Shown here: one piece after another, positions 1-5,820 of the stretch
Numbering within the stretch: the first letter of the stretch is position 1
How the letters are laid out: every line of letters starts with the position of its first letter
Assembly: GCA_025464585.1 (NCBI GenBank)
Contig: JAODGL010000207.1
Location: 1-9,790, forward strand
Origin: Methanosarcinales archaeon
GTDB lineage: Archaea > Halobacteriota > Syntropharchaeia > Alkanophagales > Methanospirareceae
Direction of reading: 5' to 3'
Length of the DNA: 9,790 nucleotides
Translations under genes and position numbers: made by a program
The notes under the pieces: model-generated
Told to the model about the DNA's origin: nothing
Seen by the model: only the letters and a program-made list of their open reading frames with translations
Databases searched by the model: none

Positions 1-88
1 CCCAGTAGGGGCTTATTCAAATTTCAAAATCCAAATATCAAAACCCCCATACGACCTCACGAGCCTGTAAGACCCTGTAAAGAGCTTA

Positions 89-152
89 GTTTTGAATTTG
101 TAATTTTGGTCATTGGGATTTGTTTAGGATTTCGGATTTGGGATTTAGGATT
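89..152. repeat. AT-rich intergenic repeat with 7-nt periodicity
   Basis: Positions 125-152 are four exact consecutive copies of the 7-mer TNGGATT (N = A, C, G, A), and a fifth copy (TGGGATT) lies at 114-120, separated by 4 nt. The preceding stretch from 89 (GTTTTGAATTTG) resembles the reverse complement of bases about 15-44, so 1-152 may form a loose, imperfect inverted repeat around the core at 45-88. No gene is visible in 1-199. This type of low-complexity sequence is often dispersed between genes in archaeal and bacterial genomes, but the copy number cannot be judged from one window. Confidence 0.5.
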
Positions 153-187
153 TTCTTCCCACAAGATATTGAACAATTACCCGAAAT

Positions 188-209
188 ATATAAGTAGGTT
201 CACTTATAT
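188..209. repeat. 8-bp inverted repeat at the 3' end of the PIN gene
   Basis: ATATAAGT (188-195) and ACTTATAT (202-209) are perfect complements with a 6-nt loop. The repeat spans the stop codon of the minus-strand PIN gene (200-202), so its mRNA would end in a small AT-rich hairpin. No clear U-tract follows, so calling it a terminator would be a guess. Confidence 0.35.
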
Positions 210-637
210 TCCTCCAACCTATTCCCCCCTCTCAAATACACCGTTGCTATTCCCGCTTTCGATAATTTCCTCATCAAGGGCTCGTCGTTTGTTAGTACTG
301 CTGCTTTTTTATTCAACGCCAATTCTGCAATTATCTCGTCAGCATCTCTTCCCTCTTCTTCTTCCTCCCCTTCGTTTATCAGCACCTTGCACCTGTGGGG
401 CTCTGGTTTGGATGCATGCACATACTTAAGCACTAAAGAATAACCAATCTTCGCTGCTCTCTTCTCTTTGCCTTTCAAATCCGGTCTTCGTCTGAGTCCG
501 TCCAATTCCTTCAAGACCGCTTTCGGTACGATTACGCGTTCATATCCCAGTCTCTCCAGCTCTTCAAATATATCAATGCCAAATTCTCCTGGTATGAGCA
601 GCGCATTTGTATCCACTATTACTTCTTTTCTTTGCAC
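200..637 (-). CDS. PIN-domain ribonuclease (archaeal VapC9/Fcf1-like)
   Basis: Single PIN domain, a Mg2+-dependent RNase fold. The acidic residues expected of the active site are visible. In the 145-residue reading they are Asp9 in IVDTNALL, Glu44 in KELDGL, Asp98/Asp100 in GRDADE, and Asp118 in LTNDEPL. The final strand ATVYLRGG is also typical. A run of five glutamates (about residues 90-96), encoded by a purine repeat, precedes the third acidic motif. I chose the GTG at 637 because the conserved PIN core begins just after it. The frame stays open to a TTG at 703, which would add 22 hydrophobic residues not usual for the family. No antitoxin gene is adjacent, so a housekeeping role in rRNA processing, as for Fcf1/Utp24 relatives, is at least as likely as a toxin role. 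The fold is well supported; the start and the substrate are not. Confidence 0.8.
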   Translation of the reverse strand: MQRKEVIVDTNALLIPGEFGIDIFEELERLGYERVIVPKAVLKELDGLRRRPDLKGKEKRAAKIGYSLVLKYVHASKPEPHRCKVLINEGEEEEEGRDADEIIAELALNKKAAVLTNDEPLMRKLSKAGIATVYLRGGNRLEEYK

Positions 638-725
638 TTTCTCTTTCTTATAAATATCTCCTGCTATCGTATGAAATTGAATAAAGAAGAGAAGTATTAC
701 CAAGTATAATTCAATAAAGTGATTA

Positions 726-733
726 TTTATATA
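726..733. promoter_or_regulatory. TATA-box candidate between divergent PIN and HEPN-like genes
   Basis: TTTATATA at 726-733 is near-symmetric and could act on either strand. On the minus strand its centre is 26-27 nt from position 703, giving a transcript that covers the PIN gene. On the plus strand it would start transcription near 755, upstream of the HEPN-like gene at 840. A second AT-rich box (648-657) lies too close to the GTG at 637 to serve that start. Confidence 0.4.
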
Positions 734-782
734 TTAGGAGTGAAAGGCAATGGGTCTAATCTATAAATCATTGATCCGAAAG

Positions 783-819
783 CATTGAAATTAAAGCTTG
801 TATCCATTGAATTAAAAGC
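783..819 (+). repeat. Imperfect direct repeat upstream of the HEPN-like gene
   Basis: CATTGAAATTAAAGC (783-797) is nearly repeated as CATTGAATTAAAAGC (805-819), 22 nt apart, about two helical turns. The spacing and the position between the TATA candidate and the start codon would suit a regulator-binding site, but this is inference from position alone. Confidence 0.3.
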
Positions 820-839
820 AATAAAATGGAGAAAGAAAA

Positions 840-1220
840 ATGAGTGAAGAGCACTTGCATTTAGAAGAAGCAAAAAAGCTGTATCAAAAAGCAGTTGAAG
901 AATTTGAGATAGCGCGAGAGAAGAACGAGAGTATTCATTTAAGAGATGCATGTGCGAATGGTTGGCTTTCTGCGGTAGAAGCTACTTATGCCATTTTGGT
1001 TAAAAACGGAGTTAAAGAAGAGGAACTTCCGAGAACGGATAGGGGAAGAAGATTTATGGTTAATAAATATGTAGAAAGGGAGCTGAGATATATTTATTTT
1101 TCTCTGAGGGATAATCTTCATGTAGTTGGTTATTATGATGGAACATTAGATTTTGATGAAATGGAAAGATATTTAGATGACCTGAATCTATATATCCAGA
1201 AGGTCGAAGAGATAAAATAG
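840..1220 (+). CDS. PaREP1/HEPN-like small alpha-helical protein
   Basis: Protein of 126 residues, almost entirely helical and charged. The pattern RDACANGWLSAVEATYAIL (residues 35-53) followed by a Lys/Glu-rich linker and a second helical pair resembles archaeal PaREP1/HEPN-superfamily proteins. Many HEPN proteins are RNases or partners of minimal nucleotidyltransferases. The usual catalytic R-X4-6-H motif is not clearly present: the nearest is Arg90-X3-His94 (RDNLH), so RNase activity should not be assumed. The ATG at 840 has a GGAG-like site 8-9 nt upstream (GGAGAAAG at 828-835). No nucleotidyltransferase gene is next to it. A 12-codon ORF (750-788) with an AGGAG site precedes it. Family assignment is from general resemblance and is moderate in strength. 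Confidence 0.6.
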   Translation: MSEEHLHLEEAKKLYQKAVEEFEIAREKNESIHLRDACANGWLSAVEATYAILVKNGVKEEELPRTDRGRRFMVNKYVERELRYIYFSLRDNLHVVGYYDGTLDFDEMERYLDDLNLYIQKVEEIK

Positions 1221-1270
1221 AAAAGGGAGCTAAGTAGAACGATGTCAAGAATGAAGCGGATAATATCGGT

Positions 1271-1402
1271 ATGGTCGCGTTGGCAATCTTTGTGGGGCTT
1301 GCTACCGTAGTCGGCAGTGCAACTGCATCAGCGCACATCGATGGAAACGATCTATTATATGATTATGTGGTGCAGAGAAGAAGATTATTGAGAGAAGAAT
1401 GA
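1271..1402 (+). CDS. Short hydrophobic ORF coupled to the endonuclease III-like gene
   Basis: The 43-codon ORF begins MVALAIFVGLATVVGS, a hydrophobic segment resembling a signal peptide or single membrane helix ending near ATASAH. A charged tail ending in QRRRLLREE follows. The frame is open back to a TAG at 1235-1237, so it could also be the end of a decayed longer gene. Its stop overlaps the ATG of the next gene as ATGA (1399-1402), the typical arrangement for translational coupling. No Shine-Dalgarno site is obvious. I do not recognise a family. It may be a real small membrane peptide, a remnant, or chance. Confidence 0.3.
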   Translation: MVALAIFVGLATVVGSATASAHIDGNDLLYDYVVQRRRLLREE

Positions 1403-2412
1403 AGGGAAATAGCTATATCGGGGATAGGAGGAGAAAGATCGCGGATATCATTCGAGAGTATTCAAAAGGCGATGTGAACCGTGACTGGCTTTTGAGTAAA
1501 AATAAAGATATGGATAACGTATTTAAGAAATCTTTCCATGCTATCCATGATTATACAGGCGACTTTGATCTTGCGCTTTGGTATCTCGCGTTTTCACAGA
1601 CCTTTGGCGGTAAAACCGATCCAATGCTGCGAAAAGTGGCCGAGATGTGCATAAGTGCAGATAGAGATCTAATTATGCTAAAAAGAGACCTCCCGGAAAA
1701 ATGCCCTTATTATAGGTCTAAAGAGGTCACAATAAACTCTATTTTAGCTGAAAACTTCGATAGCATAGATAAGAAGGGCATTAAAGATAAGGTAGATAAT
1801 ATCTACAGATCAGCGAAATTTTCGTGCAATGGCAAATGGTGTAATCTGAAAATCTACGAGGCTTGTGAATATAGAGCAGATTGCCCGGTACATGAATGGA
1901 TTGAACTAATTAATAATCATAGACTTAAATTCAGAAACGAGCCAAAGATATTTTTCTACTACGATACTCTTTGTTTGCTGAATAACTCTGCGATCACAAA
2001 TTTTGACGAGCTTTTTAAAAAGATAAAAGATTTAGATAATTCGAAGAGGGCAATTGTTATTAGAAGTCTTTTAGAACAGATAAGAGGCATAGGTACGAAA
2101 TCCTTGCTGTTCCTGCAAATGGAAAATATATTTAATACGCGAGACCTTGATTACTCTGAGTTGATTTTTGTAGATGCACATGTCCGCAGAATAGCCGAGA
2201 GAATTAAATTCCCGTTTTATCATAATCAGAATGATGCGGAGTTGATAGAGGCAATCAGGAAATTTAGTGAAAGTTATAATCTCACTCCGAGGCAGATTGA
2301 TTTCGCACTGTGGGAAATGGGGTTTCTATGCACTGCTGATGGATGTCTTCATGGGGTGGAAGAAAAGAAATGTATCTTTTACGATGTTTGTTCGTGGGAT
2401 GGTAAACGATAA
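1399..2412 (+). CDS. Endonuclease III-like HhH-GPD DNA glycosylase, divergent, with extra cysteine motif
   Basis: Protein of 337 residues. The C-terminal half matches the endonuclease III plan: a helix-hairpin-helix IRGIGTKSLLFL (228-239) with Lys234 at the place of the catalytic lysine, LIFVDAHVRRIAERI (255-269) with Asp259 at the place of the catalytic aspartate, then ALWEMGFLC and four cysteines (311, 316, 325, 331). These suggest a bifunctional base-excision glycosylase/AP lyase with an iron-sulfur cluster. The cysteine spacing is C-X4-C-X8-C-X5-C, whereas the bacterial enzyme has C-X6-C-X2-C-X5-C. The protein is also much longer than the usual ~210-220 residues. Its N-terminal region, which I do not recognise, carries a second four-cysteine set (143, 148, 156, 162). 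The gene is AT-rich and starts in an ATGA overlap with a short ORF. It ends 12 nt before kae1. Superfamily membership is well supported; substrate is unknown. Confidence 0.72.
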   Translation: MKGNSYIGDRRRKIADIIREYSKGDVNRDWLLSKNKDMDNVFKKSFHAIHDYTGDFDLALWYLAFSQTFGGKTDPMLRKVAEMCISADRDLIMLKRDLPEKCPYYRSKEVTINSILAENFDSIDKKGIKDKVDNIYRSAKFSCNGKWCNLKIYEACEYRADCPVHEWIELINNHRLKFRNEPKIFFYYDTLCLLNNSAITNFDELFKKIKDLDNSKRAIVIRSLLEQIRGIGTKSLLFLQMENIFNTRDLDYSELIFVDAHVRRIAERIKFPFYHNQNDAELIEAIRKFSESYNLTPRQIDFALWEMGFLCTADGCLHGVEEKKCIFYDVCSWDGKR

Positions 2413-2424
2413 TTACAATTTTAA

Positions 2425-3426
2425 ATGACACTCATCTTAGGACTCGAAGGAACTGCATGGAACCTCAGCGCGGCGCTGGTCAGCGAAGAGAGGGCGGTAT
2501 ACGAAGCAGAATCGACATATAAGCCTTTGCATGGTGGCATCCATCCGAGAGAAGCGGCGCAGCATCACGCATCCGAGCTAAAAAAAGTAGTCTCACGAGC
2601 TTTTAGAGGCGCAGAAAAAGAAGGTTTTTCATTAAGAGATATAGACGCAATTGCATTCTCGCAGGGTCCGGGTATGGGTCCCTGTCTCAGAACAGTGGCT
2701 ACGGCAGCGAGAGCGCTCTCCATTTCTCTAAACACACCTTTAATCGGCGTTAATCATTGCATCGCGCATATAGAAATCGGAAGGTGGCGCTGTGGAACGA
2801 AAGACCCGGTGGTGTTATACGTAAGTGGAGCAAACTCGCAGGTATTGGCATACCGTTCCGGAAGGTATCGCATCCTGGGAGAAACGCTGGATATTGGAAT
2901 AGGGAACGCTCTGGACAAGTTAGCTCGCTACTTAGGGCTAAGTCATCCAGGAGGACCAAAGATAGAAGAACTGGCTTCCAAAGGTGCTGAATATGTTTAT
3001 ATGCCGTATGTAGTAAAGGGAATGGATTTGTCTTTTTCCGGGTTGACCACTTCAGCTAAAGACGCTATAAATTTACACCACCATAAAACAGAGGACGTTT
3101 GTTATTCCTTTCAGGAAACTGCGTTTGCCATGCTCACAGAAGTAACAGAGCGTGCAATGGCACATCTCTGTAAGGATGAGATGCTGTTAGCAGGGGGCGT
3201 AGGAGCGAATCGGAGATTACAGCAGATGCTACAAACAATGTGCCACGACAGAGGTGCAAATTTTTACGTCCCTGAGAACAAATATTTGAAGGATAACGGC
3301 ACAATGATTGCTTATCTTGGACTGCTAATGTTCAATAGTGGGAACACAACGCCGATAGAGAAATCTGCGGTTAACCCAAATTACAGACCTGATGAAGTTG
3401 AAGTCACGTGGAGAGATGTAGAATAA
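2425..3426 (+). CDS. kae1: KEOPS complex subunit Kae1 (tRNA t6A threonylcarbamoyltransferase)
   Basis: Transfers the threonylcarbamoyl group from threonylcarbamoyl-AMP to A37 of ANN-decoding tRNAs, as the catalytic subunit of KEOPS in the cytoplasm. The ASKHA-fold signatures are in order: LGLEGTAWNLSAALV (5-19), HGGIHPREAAQHH (36-48), SQGPGMGPCLR (79-89), the metal-binding HCIAHIEIG with His111 and His115, YVSGANSQV (132-140), SFSGLTTSAKDAI (203-215), GGVGANRRL (257-265), and YLKDNGTMIAY with Asp290 as third metal ligand. At 333 residues it is a stand-alone Kae1. The Bud32 kinase domain fused to it in some euryarchaea is absent and is not encoded in this window. The ATG at 2425 gives the usual N-terminus. 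There is no strong ribosome site, only 12 nt from the previous stop, which suggests co-transcription with the glycosylase-like gene. Confidence 0.93.
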   Translation: MTLILGLEGTAWNLSAALVSEERAVYEAESTYKPLHGGIHPREAAQHHASELKKVVSRAFRGAEKEGFSLRDIDAIAFSQGPGMGPCLRTVATAARALSISLNTPLIGVNHCIAHIEIGRWRCGTKDPVVLYVSGANSQVLAYRSGRYRILGETLDIGIGNALDKLARYLGLSHPGGPKIEELASKGAEYVYMPYVVKGMDLSFSGLTTSAKDAINLHHHKTEDVCYSFQETAFAMLTEVTERAMAHLCKDEMLLAGGVGANRRLQQMLQTMCHDRGANFYVPENKYLKDNGTMIAYLGLLMFNSGNTTPIEKSAVNPNYRPDEVEVTWRDVE

Positions 3427-3447
3427 AAGAGAAAAAAAGCGAAAACT

Positions 3448-3455
3448 TTAAAAAT
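3448..3455 (+). promoter_or_regulatory. BRE/TATA candidate for the tetrapyrrole operon
   Basis: CTTTAAAAA preceded by the purine-rich CGAAAA (3440-3445) fits an archaeal BRE plus TATA box. The predicted start is about 25 nt downstream near 3477, giving a leader of about 15 nt before the ATG at 3493. The 66-nt gap after kae1 is extremely A-rich and has no evident terminator hairpin. Confidence 0.45.
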
Positions 3456-3492
3456 CAAAAGAGAAAATATTTTAGTAAAAGAAAAAAAAGCT

Positions 3493-4143
3493 ATGCTTCC
3501 TCTCTATGTTGACATCTCCGGTAAAAGAATAGTGGTGTTTGGCGGCGGTACAGTTGCGGAAAGGAAAATACATCAGATTTTAGAGACGAACGGAGCAGGT
3601 GAGAAGTTGAACGTGGAAGTTTACAGCCTTGATTTCACACCTCGCTTAGAAGAGCTGAAAGAAGAGGGAGAAGTTCAGTGTTTCCGATGTGACTTGTGGG
3701 AACAGAACCTGGGAGAGCTAATAAAGGGCGCTTTTTTGGTCCTCGTTTGCACCGATGACGAGACTCTAAACAGGCGTATTTTAAAAGAGGCGGCAAAATT
3801 TGATGCGCTTGTTAATTATAGGCATGTAGGGGATGTGTTTATGTCCTCAGTTGTAAATAAAGGAGGTTTCCTGATTTCCGTCTCGACCAGTGGGAAAGGA
3901 CCTGCAATGGCAAGCTATATGAAGAGGAAGATTTCGTCCCTTATAGGAGATAAAGAGGAGAAGATGCTGCTGATTCAGTCTAAGCTGAGGGAATATTTAA
4001 AAGGGGAGATTAAAGAAGAGGAGAGGAGGAGAGAGATTTTGAGCCTTGTTTTGAACGACCCGGAATGCTGGGTGGCTCTTGATGCATCGGTTGAAGTTGC
4101 AGAAAAAGTTATTTTCAAAATTGTGGGTGATAAATATGCATAA
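3493..4143 (+). CDS. Precorrin-2 dehydrogenase / sirohydrochlorin ferrochelatase-like (archaeal CysG N-terminal type)
   Basis: Predicted to oxidise precorrin-2 to sirohydrochlorin with NAD+, and possibly to insert iron to make siroheme. The N-terminal Rossmann fold shows GKRIVVFGGGTVAERK (10-25), the NAD loop of the family. VLVCTDDETLNRRI (83-96) carries the Asp pair expected around the catalytic aspartate. The region GDVFMSSVVNKGGFLISVSTSGKGPAMA (113-140) corresponds to the dimerisation/product-binding segment. A short helical C-terminus follows. The 216 residues match stand-alone archaeal forms, which lack the methyltransferase half of bacterial CysG. The stop codon overlaps the next gene, hemA, by 8 nt, a common pairing in methanogens that joins the first step of tetrapyrrole synthesis to the siroheme branch. 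No Shine-Dalgarno site is seen; the start is set by the conserved LPLYVDI beginning. Confidence 0.88.
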   Translation: MLPLYVDISGKRIVVFGGGTVAERKIHQILETNGAGEKLNVEVYSLDFTPRLEELKEEGEVQCFRCDLWEQNLGELIKGAFLVLVCTDDETLNRRILKEAAKFDALVNYRHVGDVFMSSVVNKGGFLISVSTSGKGPAMASYMKRKISSLIGDKEEKMLLIQSKLREYLKGEIKEEERRREILSLVLNDPECWVALDASVEVAEKVIFKIVGDKYA

Positions 4144-5416
4144 AATCGGCTCTTTATGGTTTTCGCATAAAAAGTGTAGTGTGGAGGAGCTTGAAGAGAT
4201 TGCAGAGCTATTGAATCCAGAAATATTCGCTGCGGACAAGCGTGTGAATGGTTATGTGGTTATAAAAACGTGTAACCGTGTGGAGGCGTATATCAGCTCA
4301 GAGAGCCCAAGAGAGGTCTTAGAAGAGGTCGTTAATAGATTGAAATTGGAAAAAGGCGGTATTTTCGTGGGTAAGGATGCGTTAGAGCATCTCATGAGGG
4401 TCGCTTGTGGGCTCGAAGCGATGATCGTAGGAGAAGACCAGATTCTGGGGCAGATAAAGAAGTGCTATCTGGAAAGCAAGAAAGCCCGTACGATAGACAG
4501 TCTTCTGGATATGGCTTTCGACAGAGCGATAAAAGTGGCGAAAAGAGCGAGAAATGAAACGCGAATAAACGAAGGCTCGGTTTCTATCGGCTCCGCAGCA
4601 GTTGAACTTGCGGAATACGTAACCTGGGGACTGGATGGGAAAAGCATTCTTGTCATTGGTGCAGGAGAAATGGGAACGCTGGTAGCAAGAGCCATTTCAG
4701 AAAAAAAGTTGAAAGCCATGTTTATTGCGAATCGGACGTATGAAAGAGCGAAGAGACTTGCAGCAGAGATTGGCGGTAAGGCGGCAAAACTGGATGAAAG
4801 TGAGCGGTATCTCTCTGTTTGTGACGTCGCTATAAGCACTACGTCTGCGCCGCATTATATCCTGGATTATGACTTGATGAAACGCGTAATGGCGCATCGG
4901 AAAAATAATAACGACCTCCTCATTATAGATATCGCGAATCCAAAGGATGTGGAGGAGAGAGTGGGCGAGATAGAGGGGGTGGAGTTGTATAATCTGGACA
5001 GTTTATACGAGATAAGCGAGGAGAATCTGAAGAGGCGGCTTTCTGAGGTCGACAAAGTTGAATTAATAATAGAAGAAGAGATAGAACTATTTAAAGATAT
5101 TTTAAACCGTAAAGAGGTTGAAAGGCTAATCGCAATGATTTATAAACATGGCTCGCGTATAAGGGAGGAGGAGAAAGAGAGGGCGGTTAGCTATATGGAA
5201 AAAGGAAGAGACCCGAGAGAGGTCTTAGAAGATTTTTCTCATGCTGTCTTATCCAAAACACTTCACTTACCCACCAGGATACTCCGGAGATATGTTGAAA
5301 TGCGCGGCAGGAGTTCGGGTGAGAGTGATAATAGTAATAATGGTGATTTTATTGATTTTCTAATGGATGAGTTTGAGAAGGAGTTGGGGAAATCACAGAC
5401 CTCAGACTCGCACTGA
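4136..5416 (+). CDS. hemA: Glutamyl-tRNA reductase
   Basis: NADPH-dependent reduction of glutamyl-tRNA(Glu) to glutamate-1-semialdehyde, the first committed step of the C5 tetrapyrrole pathway. Visible are the catalytic Cys46 in IKTCNRVEAY, HLMRVACGLEAMIVGEDQILGQIK (85-108) with the active-site histidine at 85, the NADPH Rossmann motif VIGAGEMG (173-180), ANRT (198-201), and a long helical dimerisation tail. The length of 426 residues is normal. I take the ATG at 4136, not the in-frame ATG at 4079, because family members begin at about this point (MHKIGSLWFSHKK) and GGGTGA at 4126-4131 gives a ribosome site 4-5 nt upstream. The overlap with the upstream stop is ATGCATAA. The C-terminal end (SGESDNSNNGDF) is polar and low in complexity. 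No hemB or hemL follows; the gene order breaks at the truncated gene and tRNA next door. Confidence 0.95.
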   Translation: MHKIGSLWFSHKKCSVEELEEIAELLNPEIFAADKRVNGYVVIKTCNRVEAYISSESPREVLEEVVNRLKLEKGGIFVGKDALEHLMRVACGLEAMIVGEDQILGQIKKCYLESKKARTIDSLLDMAFDRAIKVAKRARNETRINEGSVSIGSAAVELAEYVTWGLDGKSILVIGAGEMGTLVARAISEKKLKAMFIANRTYERAKRLAAEIGGKAAKLDESERYLSVCDVAISTTSAPHYILDYDLMKRVMAHRKNNNDLLIIDIANPKDVEERVGEIEGVELYNLDSLYEISEENLKRRLSEVDKVELIIEEEIELFKDILNRKEVERLIAMIYKHGSRIREEEKERAVSYMEKGRDPREVLEDFSHAVLSKTLHLPTRILRRYVEMRGRSSGESDNSNNGDFIDFLMDEFEKELGKSQTSDSH

Positions 5417-5447
5417 AGGAGATGCAGCATAAGCCCTTTTCAGAAAA

Positions 5448-5478
5448 CAGACAGATTTTATTACGTAAAATCTGTTTG
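5448..5478. repeat. Hairpin-forming inverted repeat 3' of hemA
   Basis: ACAGATTTTA (5451-5460) and TAAAATCTGT (5466-5475) are perfect 10-bp arms with the loop TTACG. The stem extends to 13 bp (5448-5478) with one G-T pair. It lies 31 nt after the hemA stop. It could act as a hemA 3' hairpin, but no T-run follows. It lies inside the non-homologous part of the truncated Dph6 ORF. Confidence 0.6.
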
Positions 5479-5482
5479 AAGA

Positions 5483-5496
5483 ATTGGAATTCCAAT
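5483..5496. repeat. Perfect 14-bp palindrome at the Dph6 breakpoint
   Basis: ATTGGAATTCCAAT is its own reverse complement and begins within two bases of where recognisable Dph6 sequence ends (codon 28, 5498-5500). With the hairpin 5 nt away it forms a compact pair of symmetric elements that could be the end of a small mobile element or a protein-binding site. Confidence 0.5.
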
Positions 5497-5589
5497 CGCT
5501 TGCTTCTAAAATTGCTTTATAACATGCAAAACAACCATCTTTTCCTCCTGTCCAAGACACAACAAGCTTGTTAGTTTTCATTTCCCGTA

Positions 5590-5661
5590 CGGAGTCGCTG
5601 GGATTTGAACCCAGGTCATCAGGTCCGGAACCTGACAGGATATCCACTACCCTACGACCCC
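5590..5661 (-). tRNA. tRNA-Arg (anticodon CCG)
   Basis: Full cloverleaf on the minus strand. The acceptor stem GGGGTCG (5661-5655) pairs with CGACTCC (one G-U pair). The anticodon stem is TCAGG/CCTGA with loop TTCCGGA, giving anticodon CCG for codon CGG. The T stem is CTGGG/CCCAG with loop TTCAAAT. The discriminator is G at 5590 and no CCA is encoded. The D arm has GG..CC with the usual A14 and GG. No intron. A TATA-like box (around 5696-5708) lies upstream on the minus strand. Confidence 0.93.
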
Positions 5662-5735
5662 TATTTAGTTAGCTGTTTTCCAGATACTATTTGGATAATA
5701 TATTTCTTTTCTAAATCATTGGCTATGCTCTTCAA

Positions 5736-5807
5736 TGCCCCAGCCGGGAATCGAACCCGGATCTTGGGCTCCGCAGGCCCAAGGGATCTCCACTACCACA
5801 CTGGGGC
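5736..5807 (-). tRNA. tRNA-Arg (anticodon GCG)
   Basis: The acceptor arms GCCCCAG (5807-5801) and CTGGGGC are perfectly complementary. The anticodon stem TGGGC/GCCCA encloses the loop CTGCGGA, so the anticodon is GCG, reading CGC/CGU. The T arm is CCGGG TTCGATT CCCGG and the discriminator is A at 5736. The D stem is short: positions 10 and 25 (T and C) do not pair. It begins 13 nt after the yjbQ stop codon, so it may be processed from the protein-coding transcript as well as from its own promoter. It lies 74 nt upstream of tRNA-Arg(CCG) on the same strand. Confidence 0.93.
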
Positions 5808-5820
5808 TTTTTACACAAGA

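Larger units (their letters stand above)
5404..5581 (-). pseudogene. Truncated Dph6/DUF71-family ATP-pyrophosphatase (N-terminal fragment)
   Basis: The ATG at 5581 begins MKTNKLVVSWTGGKDGCFAC, the unmistakable PP-loop (SxGGKD) of the diphthine-ammonia ligase/adenosine nucleotide alpha hydrolase family, which amidates diphthine on elongation factor 2 or acts in related reactions. Homology stops at about codon 27 (KAILEAS). The next 32 codons do not continue the family pattern, and the ORF ends at 5402 where the real protein would run for about 220 residues. The break coincides with a 14-bp palindrome and a hairpin. The fragment starts 8 nt after tRNA-Arg(CCG). It may be a remnant left by a rearrangement between hemA and the tRNA. 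A full copy elsewhere in the genome would be expected, since the enzyme is widely conserved in archaea. Confidence 0.7.

Noticed and set aside
1..199. CRISPR-like or promoter array at the left end
   Set aside because: The repeat unit is only 7 nt and has no spacers; it is a low-complexity periodic repeat.
106..429. Plus-strand open frame over the repeat and the end of the PIN gene
   Set aside because: The translation is low in complexity and antisense to the PIN domain gene, whose catalytic motifs are clear.
638..703. TTG start adding 22 hydrophobic residues to the PIN protein
   Set aside because: The family begins close to the IVDTN motif and a membrane segment is not expected. It was not fully excluded, because a TATA-like box lies 26-27 nt before this TTG.
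4079..4135. Earlier start for hemA
   Set aside because: The 19 extra residues lie fully within the precorrin-2 dehydrogenase gene and are not family-like; the ATG at 4136 has a GGGTGA site and the usual N-terminus.
5448..5478. Intrinsic terminator for hemA
   Set aside because: The hairpin is good but no T-run follows on the plus strand, so it is listed only as a repeat.
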